A stretch of 64,000 bases of DNA from Pagrus major. Taxonomy: Eukaryota; Chordata; Actinopteri; Spariformes; Sparidae. A program made the position numbers and the translations under genes. The DNA is taken from contig NC_133223.1 of NCBI RefSeq assembly GCF_040436345.1, positions 24,051,410 to 24,115,409 on the forward strand, read 5' to 3'. Of the stretch, positions 45,188 to 55,647 are shown in pieces. How positions within the stretch are numbered: the stretch's first letter is position 1; each line of letters begins with the position of its first letter. The notes under the pieces were generated by a model. The model was not told the DNA's origin, ran no database searches, and saw nothing but the letters and a program-made list of their open reading frames with translations.

Positions 45188-46284
45188 ACTAGTACATCAT
45201 CTATTGTATGTATTTTCAAAGTAATGCTTGTTTATGATAATACAAAATGTATTTCATAGATATTTATTATATTAATGTTTTTCAATATCAGTTAATCATT
45301 TGATCTCATACTGTAGCTTTTTACAATCTGAAACACAGAAACCTGAATGTACCGTTGCTGAATCTAGTGTCTTTAAATAAGAAACAAGAAAGCTTTTTTA
45401 AAATGTAATGTTAATGACCTTCATCGATAAATATATTTCTCATCCCAATATGCTTTTCTTAAAAATATTGATAAATGTACATTAAGGTGTCTGATTGTCG
45501 CTCAGGCTGCAGCACCTCAGCTTGAATCTCACATTGAAGGGCAGACACACAGTATGTTTTGCCCTACGATAATACAGATGATGTGTAAAATGTTAGTGAA
45601 ATATTATCTGAGTACAGGTAAATTTACTTACAAGGAAACTTTCATGCATTTGAACACAGGTTACTGTCTTTCAAATGAGCCCCTGAATATGAATGTTACC
45701 GTTTGAAATAAACACAGTTTATACATATTAACTCCATTGGTCTAATTTTGTACAAAGCACTTTGAAATGGCTGTAATATTAAATAGGAGTCTGGTTTGTG
45801 CTGTGTTTTTCACATATTACATAATTACACGATTGGATATGAAGTTAATGCTCTATACTAACACCTACTTTTCACTGCCATTTGTGGCAGTTTTACAAAC
45901 ACAACTTTACCAAATTTAAATGCATAACTGACATTTTGTTGTTTGTATTTATTGCCTTGTTGCAAAGTGTCTTATTCACTTTTTTGATAAAAAGCAAACT
46001 TGAAACCTAGATATTTAACAACAGCAGGAAAGGACATTTAATGTTCTTCTAAAATGATAGCAAGTGTCACAAATCAGCTCAATGCATGTGACAAGGAGGG
46101 GAGACCATAAATTAAAATACCAATTATGTATTTTATTATGTATATTTATAAAAAACAACGATATAAAAAGAGCATGGGCTAAAGAGTTATTGCATCAGCA
46201 GAGAGTGGAATGTATTGGATGAGGGAGGAATGTGTATGTTAGTGTTGCAGGCAGCAAAATATTCAACCAGTCCAAAACCAAGAG

Positions 46285-46944
46285 GTGTGGGTCAGAGGAG
46301 ATAGAGACAATGATAAAGGGCTGGCATTTAGGGCTCGTGGAGTCCTACACAGTTGGCACCAAATTAAGCCTGTCGTCACACCTTTGGTGTACCACTCTGT
46401 GATGACTACACAAAAAATTGCTACGTTTGTGTTTTTTGCTTGGTTTATACCCCTTTTACTGGTGTCTGAGGCCACAATAACAACGTCAGGATCAAGGTTA
46501 TGCGGCTCACACATACCAAAAATCTACTGTATTACTTATTTGGTTGCTAAACTGGCTTGTTCTACCTCCATAGCAAGCATTATTGTTCCAGCTTTTAACT
46601 ATACATTTTATTTTTTACATGTTATATTTATTGTTTGGTCTTACATGTATCTACTCAAAAAATGTCTACATTCCAGCGAGAACAGAAGTAAGTTCATGCA
46701 AACATGTCTGCCACACTTATCCTGTTTGATTATTGTTGTTGTGTGTTTGCTTTTTGATTTGTTGTACATGCGATTTGGCTCGAAAACGTTGCCAGAAGGT
46801 GTCAACAATTTTATTGGAATAGAATTTCTCCTTATTCCACCAATCATCAATCCGCTCATATACGGTGTAAAATTGACACAAATACGAAACCGAATTCTTC
46901 AGTTTCTGCGTGATAAACATCACAACACTCGGGTCATGAGTTAA
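46285..46944 (+). pseudogene. 5'-truncated OR of unit C (helices 4-7)
   Basis: Same structure as in A and B, OR sequence from 46381. The product differs from the A and B copies at two residues: Val to Glu in helix 4 (VSEATI) and Ala to Thr in SCSTSIAS. The second change matches the full-length B/C receptors at that site. The Glu in a membrane helix would be unfavourable, in keeping with relaxed constraint. Confidence 0.85.
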
Positions 46945-47071
46945 TCTGTGCAGAGAATGTGTCATTAGTAGAAAGAAAGTTGATGTTTTAAATCGTCATC
47001 TGCTTAAGTTGTTTGGTACAGAAGTGCAAAGAACACTGTATCACTCAACTTCTTAATTTTTCATAGTCTTA

Positions 47072-47075
47072 TTAA
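47072..47075. other. Empty piggyBac-type MITE site in unit C
   Basis: Where A and B carry TTAA-MITE-TTAA, unit C reads CTTATTAAATTATAGTC with a single TTAA and no footprint. The flanks match unit B exactly at the join. Confidence 0.85.
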
Positions 47076-48239
47076 ATTATAGTCGGCATAATACAATCAT
47101 ATGTATTAGTATCTTTGTAGGTGTCATATATTGCATACTCCAAGCAACACTGTACTTCTTTGCCAGCTTTTAGCACTGACATAATGTTTTCCCAGGGGTG
47201 AGCAGGAGTTGGATTTTGTCTGTGTGGATGCTTTATACAAGTTATTTTTCTTTTTTTTTGTGTTCTTTTTGACTTTAATGTTGTGCATTGTAGACTAAAT
47301 ATATTTGCTGTCATCTTTTAAGATGTTCAACTGTAATGAAACCTGAATAATATTAGAAGAATAAATAATTGAAAGTGTACTGATTTCATCATAAAGCCTC
47401 CACTAGTTCATTTTCATACTGGGAAAAATGAATTCAAACAGATAGTTGCTGGGGAAGAAGGACAGCAGGGTTAAAAAAAATAAAAATAAAGGTAGTATTT
47501 GGAAAATAATAACTTTCTAATAATAACAACTTTATTTACACAGCACTTTTCTAAACAAGGTTACAAAGTGCTTCATAGAAAAGAGAATCAAAAGCAGATA
47601 AAATCAACACAAATAGAGATAAAACAACTGAAAATTGTGAAACATTGTGGGATAAAACAAGGAATAAAGTGGTTAGAATAACTATTGCTGAGAATGTCAG
47701 TAATGTAAGGAATGTAAGATTTTCTGAAAATCAAATAAAGAATGTCTTTTTAAGCATAGCTTTACCTTATAGCATGTAGTGTAATTTTCTTTTTGAACAT
47801 GCATGTGTAGCAGAGGAAAGTCTTACACCAAGGATTGACTTTATCTATAAATTGCAATAATTAAAAAGGCTAACACAACATATAAATGGATAAACAATAT
47901 GTTTTCAAACAATATTCCAAACAGCTCCTGTTTTAATGGCAAGTGAATATTTACAGTTAAGCTATAATCTAGAGCCACAAGCTGGACATTTGATGAAGTG
48001 GAGCTGCAACTACCTCAGTTAGAGTAAAGTAGTGGATCGTATTAAACTGGATTACATTCAACTGATTTGTACTTGCATAGAGTATATACCAACACAACAA
48101 AATGCCGTTCAACATCAGGGTTAGTGATAAAGACTCCCCATGACATTGAAGTGTGCCGTATTTAATTTTTTATATTCTATATCAGTGTTTGCTGCCCTTC
48201 AGTGGCACCAACGGCAGTCATTTCTGTGTTATAATTTGG

Positions 48240-48306
48240 CACAATAACAACATTGAGATCAAGTTTATATGCCTACCACATAATGAAAATTACTATGTTA
48301 AAGATG
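48240..48306 (+). pseudogene. Tiny OR relic in unit C
   Basis: Counterpart of the relics in units A and B, resembling the second extracellular loop of the array ORs. Confidence 0.58.
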
Positions 48307-49398
48307 TCATATTATGCTAATTTTCAGGTTCACACTTTTATTTGGGGGTCCTAGTAAAAGGTTTACATACTTTAATTTTCAGAAACCATTATTTTTCTCA
48401 TATGGTGCATTGCTGCAGCATCCCTTTTCACACTATGTCTTGAACGCTTAGTTTTAGCTACAGAGTGAGACATCTCGTCTCTGTTCAGTCTTTGGCGAGA
48501 GTTGCACATGCGCATTACTTAAGAGGCAGGATATAGCCAATCAGAGGCAGAGTACGGCGGGTCATGTTGAGCAAGGTAGTGTGATCTAAAATAACACTAC
48601 TACAGCAGTGGCAACTGTATGTCTGTTCACTGACTGGAGTATACATATTTTATAATAAATATGTAGAAATATATATTTATATAATGCCAGTTACATAGTG
48701 ACGCACATAAATTACAGAAGTAAAGGCTCAACTCCAAACCAGGTGATTCAGGCAGTGCAGGAACAGTGTTTTCTGTGGGAGAGAGTGACTCTCTTTGACA
48801 TGGACTTTGGCCTTTTTAACTTTGCAGTAGTGATGTGCGAGTCATGAATGAATCGTTCAAAACTCGAGATTCTTTTTACTGACTCGGGAGTTACGAGTCA
48901 TTGTCTCCATTAACTCGTTCACTGACTCACCGCTGCTACCACCAGCTAACTGCAAAGAGGAGACATGCCACACAACTGTTATTCTAACTGCAATTGCGTA
49001 AATGTATCAAGCTAGCTCACAGCTAACTCGCTCTCCCTCCCAGCTTGTAGAGCCCCTCCCTTACCCGAGAAACTCGCTGCTCCGCACCATTCAGGACTCA
49101 GCATCTCAGACTCGCAGTTCACAGGCAGCTCACAGCTCACTCGCTCTCCCTCCCAGCTCGTAGATCCCCTCCCTTACCTAAGAAACTCGCATTCTGAGGC
49201 GCACAATCTGGGTGACTGACTCAAGTGACTCAAGTGACTCGAAAACCCGATTTACTTTAGTGAGTGACTCATACAAACTCGAGTCAGTAAAAGGAATCGA
49301 GTATACCATCACTACTTTGCAGACCTTTTACATGCACAAAAATGCTACATAACACGATAAAGGTAAGGCAAAAACCTCAAAAGCATAATATGACCTCT
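48303..49398. mobile_element. TTAA-flanked MITE in unit C with nested hAT element
   Basis: Same ends as in units A and B; shorter because the nested hAT element has lost or never gained one minisatellite unit. Confidence 0.65.
48828..49314. mobile_element. hAT-type non-autonomous element in unit C, 487 bp
   Basis: Exact 8-bp duplication CTTTGCAG (48820-48827 and 49315-49322) around TAGTGATG/CATCACTA ends. Two minisatellite units instead of three; the length difference from A and B is 102 bp, equal to one unit. Confidence 0.85.
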
Positions 49399-50083
49399 CT
49401 AAAGGGGCTCTGTGGAACTTCTGTGTTGTGCTGGAAGCTGGTCGCAGACTCTATTTGTAAAATAACGTTATCTACTGTCACTCGCGAACGTGCCTAATGT
49501 CACATCCTTTGGTCTGTCACGGACAAACTGACCTGAGTCCTTCATGAAGAAATTCATGGTCCAGCAGCATTAAACGACTTAAACAAGTTGTCCACAGGCT
49601 TATACAGGCAACCGAGAAAGAAAGGGAAGGTCTCATCTTCCACGTCGGGTTACAATCCGCTCAGAAATGGACAATACAAAAGTGATTTATACATGTAACA
49701 TTCAGATGTCGTTAATCTCTCGGATAGATAATGAAATAAAGTAAAAGATACTAAAAATGGGTCGCCAAATATACTTGGGCTGTTTTTGATATATTTGAGT
49801 GGGTGGCCCAGTCAGCAGTCCAATTCAGCTCTTTTTTAGGAGGGCTGAGGGGCCAACATTTAATTTCCTATGTCTTACCTGTTAGCTCTGAATTTGTGGT
49901 CACAGCTGTCCAGCACCACAGCACCTGCCCAAATCTGTGACTGACCACCAGCCAGAACTCTCTACTGTACGTTTTGCCATTTGGGCAGCTTTCTCTGACA
50001 TCACCTAACCAGTTTAGACAGCTGCCTCTGTTGGATTGTTTGAATTCCCATTTACATCTGCTCATTATCTGTTGCAGAAAGGA

Positions 50084-50089
50084 TATAAA
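50084..50089 (+). promoter_or_regulatory. TATA box of unit D OR; upstream ORF follows
   Basis: TATAAA, 136 bp before the ATG; upstream ORF at 50191-50223. Like unit A it keeps the 17-bp stretch with GAATTCCCATTTACA upstream of the TATA box. The acceptor-like run reads GATTCAG rather than GTTTCAG. Confidence 0.55.
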
Positions 50090-50219
50090 CTGATATGAGT
50101 GGTGCAGGTTCGGCTGTAGACAGACACAGAGCTGGATGCAGATGCAACATCTTTTCTATTTGTGATTAAATATCTTGATTCAGATTTAGAATGATATCGG
50201 AAACTGAACAATTTTCAGT

Positions 50220-51146
50220 ATGATGGATAATTTTTCAGAAATTACGATGTTTACTCTGTCAGGGTTAAGTGGGACAACAAACTACAGACACACTCTCTTT
50301 GCTCTCACTTTACTGTGTTACTGTGTGATTTGGCTGGTAAATTTGACCATTATTGTGACGATTGTTGTGGATAAAAACCTTCATGAGCCCATGTACATCT
50401 TCCTCTGTAATCTGTGTATCAATGGACTTTATGGGACTGCAGGCTTTTACCCCAAATTCCTCATTGATCTTCTGTCTACCACTCATGTCATCTCATATGC
50501 TGGATGCCTTCTGCAGGGTTTTGTGGTGCACTCTTCAGCCTGTGCTGATTTCTCTATTCTCGTGGCAATGGCTTATGACAGATATGTGGCTATATGTCGA
50601 CCTTTGGTGTACCACTCTGTGATGAATACACAAAGAGTTTGTGTGTTTGTGTTTTTTGCTTGGCTTACACCCTTTTATTTAGTGTTCTTAGGCTCAATAA
50701 CAACATTAAGATTGAGGCTATGTGGCTCACACATACCAAAAATCTACTGTATTAATTATTTGGTTGGTAAACTGGCTTGTTCTACCTCCATAGCACATGT
50801 TATTGTTCCAGCTTTTAATTATACATTTTATTTTTTACATTTCATGTTTATTGTTTGGTCTTACATGTATCTACTCAAAAAATGCCTATTTTCCAGTGAG
50901 AACAGAAGTAAGTTCATGCAAACATGTCTGCCACATTTATTATGTTTAATTACTGTTGTGGTGTCTTTACTTTTTGATTTGTTGTACATGCGATTTGGCT
51001 CAAAAAAGTTACCACAAGGTGTCAAGAATTTTATGTCAATGGAATTCCTCATTATTCCTCCAATCATCAATCCACTCATATATGGTTTCAAATTGACACA
51101 AATAAAAAACAGAATTATACAGTTTTTGTGTGGCAAACATCTCTAG
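50220..51146 (+). CDS. Odorant receptor of array unit D, 308 aa
   Basis: Complete intronless OR, MMDNFSEI start, Asn4 glycosylation site, normal motifs. It differs from B and C at about ten residues, including THV near 88-90, FVVHSS, VAMAYDRY (Ala for Val before MAYDRY), HSVMNTQ (loop after helix 3), AWLTP in helix 4, INYLV in loop 2, LHFMF in helix 5 and a C-terminal GKHL. Several of these lie in or near helices 3-5, where ligand contacts occur in this family, so its tuning may differ from B/C; that is inference. Confidence 0.95.
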   Translation: MMDNFSEITMFTLSGLSGTTNYRHTLFALTLLCYCVIWLVNLTIIVTIVVDKNLHEPMYIFLCNLCINGLYGTAGFYPKFLIDLLSTTHVISYAGCLLQGFVVHSSACADFSILVAMAYDRYVAICRPLVYHSVMNTQRVCVFVFFAWLTPFYLVFLGSITTLRLRLCGSHIPKIYCINYLVGKLACSTSIAHVIVPAFNYTFYFLHFMFIVWSYMYLLKKCLFSSENRSKFMQTCLPHLLCLITVVVSLLFDLLYMRFGSKKLPQGVKNFMSMEFLIIPPIINPLIYGFKLTQIKNRIIQFLCGKHL

Positions 51147-52611
51147 ACTAGTACATCATCCATTGTATGTATTTTCAAAGTAATGCTTGTTTATGATAAT
51201 ACAAAATGTACATCATAGATATTTATTATATTAATGTTTTTCAATATCAGTTAATCATTTGATCTCATACTGTAGCTTTTTACAATCTGAAACACAGAAA
51301 CCTGAATGTACCGTTGCTGAAGAATCCAGTGTCTTTAAATAAGAAACAAGAAAGCTTTTTTTACATGTAATATTAATGACCTTCATCAATAAATACACTT
51401 CTCATCCCAATATGCTTTTCTTAAAATTATTGTGACATTTACATTGAGGTGTCTGATTGTAGCTCAGGCTGCAGCACCTCAGCTTGATAATCTCACATTC
51501 CCGGGCAGACATACAGTATGTTTTGCCCTATGATGACTGTGTAAAATGTAAGGGAACTATTATCTGAGTACAGAGAACTTTAAAAGGACACTTTGATACA
51601 TTTGAACACAGGTTACTCTCTTTCAAATGAGACCCTGAATATCAATGTTACTGTTTGAAATAATGCATATTTAACTTCATTGGTCCAATTTTGTACAAAG
51701 CACTTTGAAATGGCCGTGATGTTAAATAGGAGTCTGGTGTGTGCTGTGTTTTTTAAACATTACATAATTTTTGGGGTATGAAGTTTATATTCTATACTAA
51801 CACCTACTTTTCACTGCCATTTGGAGCAAAGCATTTGTGGCAGTTTTACATACACAACTTTACCAAATTTTAATGCATAATTGACGTTTTGTTGTTTGTA
51901 TTTATTGTCTTGTTGCAAAGTGTCTTATTCACCTCTGACCTCTTTAAAGGGGCTCTGTGGAACTTCTGTGTTGTGCTGGAAGCTGGTCGCAGACTCCATT
52001 TGTAAAATAACGTTACCTACTGTCGCTCGCGAACGTGCCTAATGTCACATCCTTTAGTCTGTCACGGAAAAACTGACCTGTGTCCTTTATGAAGAAATTC
52101 ATGGTCCAGCAGCATTAAACGACTTAAACAAATTGTCCACAGGCTTATACAGGCAACCGAGAAAGAAAGGGAAGGTCTCATCTTTCACGTCGGGTTACAA
52201 TCCGCTCAGAAATGGACAATACAAAAGTGATTTATACATGTAACATTCAGATGTCGTCAATCTCTCGAACGGATAATAAAATAAAGTAAAAGATACTAAA
52301 AATGGGTCGCCAAATATACTTGGGCTGTTTTTGATATATTTGAGTGGGTGGCCCAGTCAGCAGTCCAATTCAGCTCTTTTTTAGGAGGGCTGAGGGGCCG
52401 ACATTTCATTTCCTATGTCTTACCTGTTAGCTCTGAATTTGTGGTCACAGCTGTCCAGCACCACAGCACCTGCCCAAATCTGCGACTGACCACCAGCCAG
52501 AACTCTCTACTGTACGTTTTGCCATTTGGGCAGCTTTCTCTGACATCACCTAACCAGTTTAGACAGCTGCCTCTGCTGGATTTGTCTGCTCATTATCTGT
52601 TGCTGAAAGGA

Positions 52612-52617
52612 TATAAA
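52612..52617 (+). promoter_or_regulatory. TATA box of unit E OR; upstream ORF follows
   Basis: TATAAA, 136 bp before the ATG; upstream ORF at 52719-52751. It lacks the 17-bp stretch, like B and C. Confidence 0.55.
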
Positions 52618-52747
52618 CTGATATGAGTGGTGCAGGTTGGGCTGTAGACAGACACAGAGCTGGATGCAGATGCAACATCTTTTCTATTTGTGATTAAATA
52701 TCTTGTTTCAGATTTAGAATGATATCGGAAACTGAACAATTTTCAGT

Positions 52748-53674
52748 ATGATGGATAATTTTTCAGAAATTACGATGTTTACTCTGTCAGGGTTAAGTGG
52801 GACAACAAACTACAGACACACTCTCTTTGCTCTCACTTTACTGTGTTACTGTGTGATTTGGCTGGTAAATTTGACCATTATTGTGACGATTGTTGTGGAT
52901 AAAAACCTTCATGAGCCCATGTACATCTTCCTCTGTAATCTGTGTATCAATGGACTTTATGGGACTGCAGGCTTTTACCCCAAATTCCTCATTGATCTTC
53001 TATCTACCACTCATGTCATCTCATATGCTGGATGCCTTCTGCAGGGTTTTGTGGTGCACTCTTCAGCCTGTGCTGATTTCTCTATTCTCGTGGCAATGGC
53101 TTATGACAGATATGTGGCTATATGTCGACCTTTGGTGTACCACTCTGTGATGACTACACAAAGAGTTTGTGTGTGTGTGTTTTTTGCTTGGCTTATACCC
53201 TTTTATTTAATGTTCTTAAGCTCAATAACAACATTAAGATTGAGGTTATGTGGCTCACACATACCAAAAATCTACTGTATCAATCATTTGGTTGGTAAAC
53301 TGGCTTGTTCTGCCTCCATAGCACATGTTATTGTTCCAGCTTTTAATTATACATTTTATGTTTTACATTTCATGTTTATTGTTTGGTCTTATATGTATCT
53401 ACTCAAAAAATGCCTATTTTCCAGTGAGAACAGAAGTAAGTTCATGCAAACATGTCTGCCACATTTATTATGTTTAATTATTGTTGTGGTGTCTTTACTT
53501 TTTGATTTGTTGTACATGCGATTTGGCTCAAAAAAGTTACCACAAGGTGTCAAGAATTTTATGTCAATGGAATTTCTCATTATTCCTCCAATCATCAATC
53601 CGCTCATATATGGTTTCAAATTGACACATATAAAAAACAGAATTATACAGTTTTTGTGTGGTAAACGTCTCTAG
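52748..53674 (+). CDS. Odorant receptor of array unit E, 308 aa, mosaic
   Basis: Complete intronless OR with all family motifs. Its differences from the other copies come in blocks: THV, FVVHSSACAD and VAMAYDRY as in unit D; then CVCVFFAWLIPFYLMFLSS in helix 4 as in unit A; CSAS after loop 2 as in A; LHFMF in helix 5 as in D; IIVVVS in helix 6 as in B/C; and LTHIKNR at the C-terminus as in A. FYVLH in helix 5 is private. The pattern suggests conversion or unequal exchange between array members. It should still fold as a normal receptor. Confidence 0.95.
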   Translation: MMDNFSEITMFTLSGLSGTTNYRHTLFALTLLCYCVIWLVNLTIIVTIVVDKNLHEPMYIFLCNLCINGLYGTAGFYPKFLIDLLSTTHVISYAGCLLQGFVVHSSACADFSILVAMAYDRYVAICRPLVYHSVMTTQRVCVCVFFAWLIPFYLMFLSSITTLRLRLCGSHIPKIYCINHLVGKLACSASIAHVIVPAFNYTFYVLHFMFIVWSYMYLLKKCLFSSENRSKFMQTCLPHLLCLIIVVVSLLFDLLYMRFGSKKLPQGVKNFMSMEFLIIPPIINPLIYGFKLTHIKNRIIQFLCGKRL

Positions 53675-53713
53675 ACTAGCACATCATCCATTGTATGTAT
53701 TTTCAAAGTAATG

Positions 53714-55240
53714 TTCACTGAACAATGGACAACCATGTTATTAAATATCCAAATATTCTAAAATGGTGTTGTAAAGTCTTGATTTTGTAATAGGTGGAAA
53801 TTTGCCCAACAGAAAGTCTGGTGTCATTCAGGCCACTGACTGTAAATGTTTCATGTGTACATCTGCTGTAAGTGATGGATGAAAAAGTGTGCAAATACAG
53901 AGAAAGCTGGGCTCACCAACATCAGATCTCTTCCTATCGGACTGCTTTGGTTCAATTTTGTCTTACGCACTTTAAAATGGCCACATTGGTAAATACAAGT
54001 CATGTGTGCTGTTTTCACATAACATAACTTCATTTTTGGGTGTTGAAATATACATTTTATACTAAAAGTTACACTTCATTGTCAACAATTTATGGCTGTT
54101 TGTCATACACATGGTCAGAAAAGTTTTAAGTATCATTTAAAGGTATTACTATATATTTAATGTCTTTTTCCAAATACCTTTGTCACTTTTTGATGAAATG
54201 CAATCAAATGGTTACACTTTATTTGAGAGGGGTGTAAACAAGACTAACATTACATCATCTTAACCATGTCAAACACTTGACATGAACCAAGACATCACTC
54301 TGTCAGAAACATGTCAAAGCAGCAAATCTATAGTGATTTCTAGATTTCTAAATTTAAAATGCTCAATTCAATTCAATCCAATTATCAAACTTTTAAAAAA
54401 GTCTTTAGTTTTTTGCTAACATTATATTGTTAACAACTGTTATGTGTGATTGTGAAATATACTGTCATGAGACCTTTATTATTATGTCAGCAATATTTTC
54501 CTTGATATCAGCCACAGTGGTACAATTTGAACTTGTCATTAAAATGTCATTAAGGTTTGTAAGGTTGACAACATGGAATAAGCACCAAGGTGATTTAGGA
54601 AGTTTTACTTACTACATAATTTAGTCTATTTAGCCATAGAGGTAGCACTTATATTAGATGGGTGAGGATCAAATCTACTTCAACGATACGTCAAAGAGGA
54701 ACATGCGTAGAAAGCTGGTTTTCCTTTGGTCGTAGTAATTTAAAAACGCAAATGATAGTAGCTAATTTTTATTTTTTTTATTTTTAGGTATTTGACTCCT
54801 ATTACTTCACCTTTATATATTCAACACCTTTTTGGCATATGGCCTAGCAGTACTTTAAACTAAATTAAAACAAACCAGTAATCCACCATTGCTGTTGTTT
54901 CAGGCACCTGGTCATTACATAAAGAATGTACATTTGTGAATTGAAGTGATTATGTCATCATTTTCCAAATGTAGATGAACAGAAACCAGTGTTTTGAAAA
55001 ATCTGCACATTAGAATGCATTTTCAAAAATCTTCCTTTTAGTGACCTAAAACACCATTTGTATAGAGGCCAAAACACAGAGGAAAGGATCAGAAAAGTTA
55101 GTCTAGGGCAGGCAGAAGGGGACGGGTCGTAACAATAGCATTTTAAACAGATCAATAACAGCAGGATAACAACATCAACATCAACATCAATACACATCTT
55201 CACTGACATCATATATCAGCAAATGTGTTGATGATGTGGT
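53714..55240. other. Spacer right of the array
   Basis: AT-rich, with small open frames near 53851, 54427 and 54958 that show no family features. No element recognised. Confidence 0.45.
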
Positions 55241-55244
55241 GATC

Positions 55245-55410
55245 ACAAAGACAATGACATCATTTCCCAACCAAAAGGCATGGATGAATGGAGAGGTGAG
55301 GGCTTTTCAGAGCCTTTGGGTTAGGTGACAAGGAAGCATACAACACTGCCAGAGCAAGACTGAAAGCTGGTATCAAGGAGGCAAAGACAAGACATCATCA
55401 GAGATGTAGT
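55245..55410 (+). mobile_element. LINE coding fragment (endonuclease-RT linker)
   Basis: Plus-strand codons read PWMNGEV-like ([10 protein letters not shown]) and, after a frame change, [20 protein letters not shown] followed by KTRHHQR. This matches the linker between endonuclease and reverse transcriptase in fish L2-like LINEs. Flanking parts are missing, so it is a short dead fragment. Confidence 0.6.
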
Positions 55411-55647
55411 ATGAGAGCCACAATTATCCCTCTCAGTATTTACTATACCAGCCAATCTTCACCGGCTCCTGGTCATATTGTTTATGTTGCTTCACAACTT
55501 TGCTCTTCAGCCTCTAGCCTGAAAACTGGACCTGTAATCTGAATCTGAATCCCATTCTATATCTGTCTGCCTGCCTGCCAGTACCTTTTACAAGCCCCAT
55601 TAACCTATTTTATCTCTGCCGTTTCTGTTTGGGCTTGTACTAAAATT

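Larger units (their letters stand above)
43463..49404 (+). repeat. Tandem array unit C, 5942 bp
   Basis: Same content and order as unit B, but about 700 bp shorter. The difference is the absence of the 600-bp piggyBac-type MITE plus one TTAA, and of one 102-bp minisatellite unit in the hAT element. Confidence 0.92.
49405..51949 (+). repeat. Tandem array unit D, 2545 bp, internally deleted
   Basis: Contains promoter and OR, then about 790 bp of the 3' spacer up to GTCTTATTCAC (51932), and there jumps to CTCTGACCTCTTTAAAGG, the start region of the next unit. Compared with unit B about 4.1 kb (39331-43449) is missing, including the truncated OR and the nested MITEs. Confidence 0.9.
51950..53713 (+). 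repeat. Tandem array unit E, right end of array
   Basis: Starts at GGGCTCTGTGG and matches the other units through the OR and about 40 bp beyond its stop, ending at TTCAAAGTAATG (about 53713). The following sequence is unrelated. Confidence 0.9.

Noticed and set aside
31087-53150. Repeated 68-86 codon plus-strand frames starting MLWIKTF and 72-91 codon minus-strand frames inside the array ORs
   Set aside because: They are other-frame or antisense readings of the OR coding sequence and copy with it.
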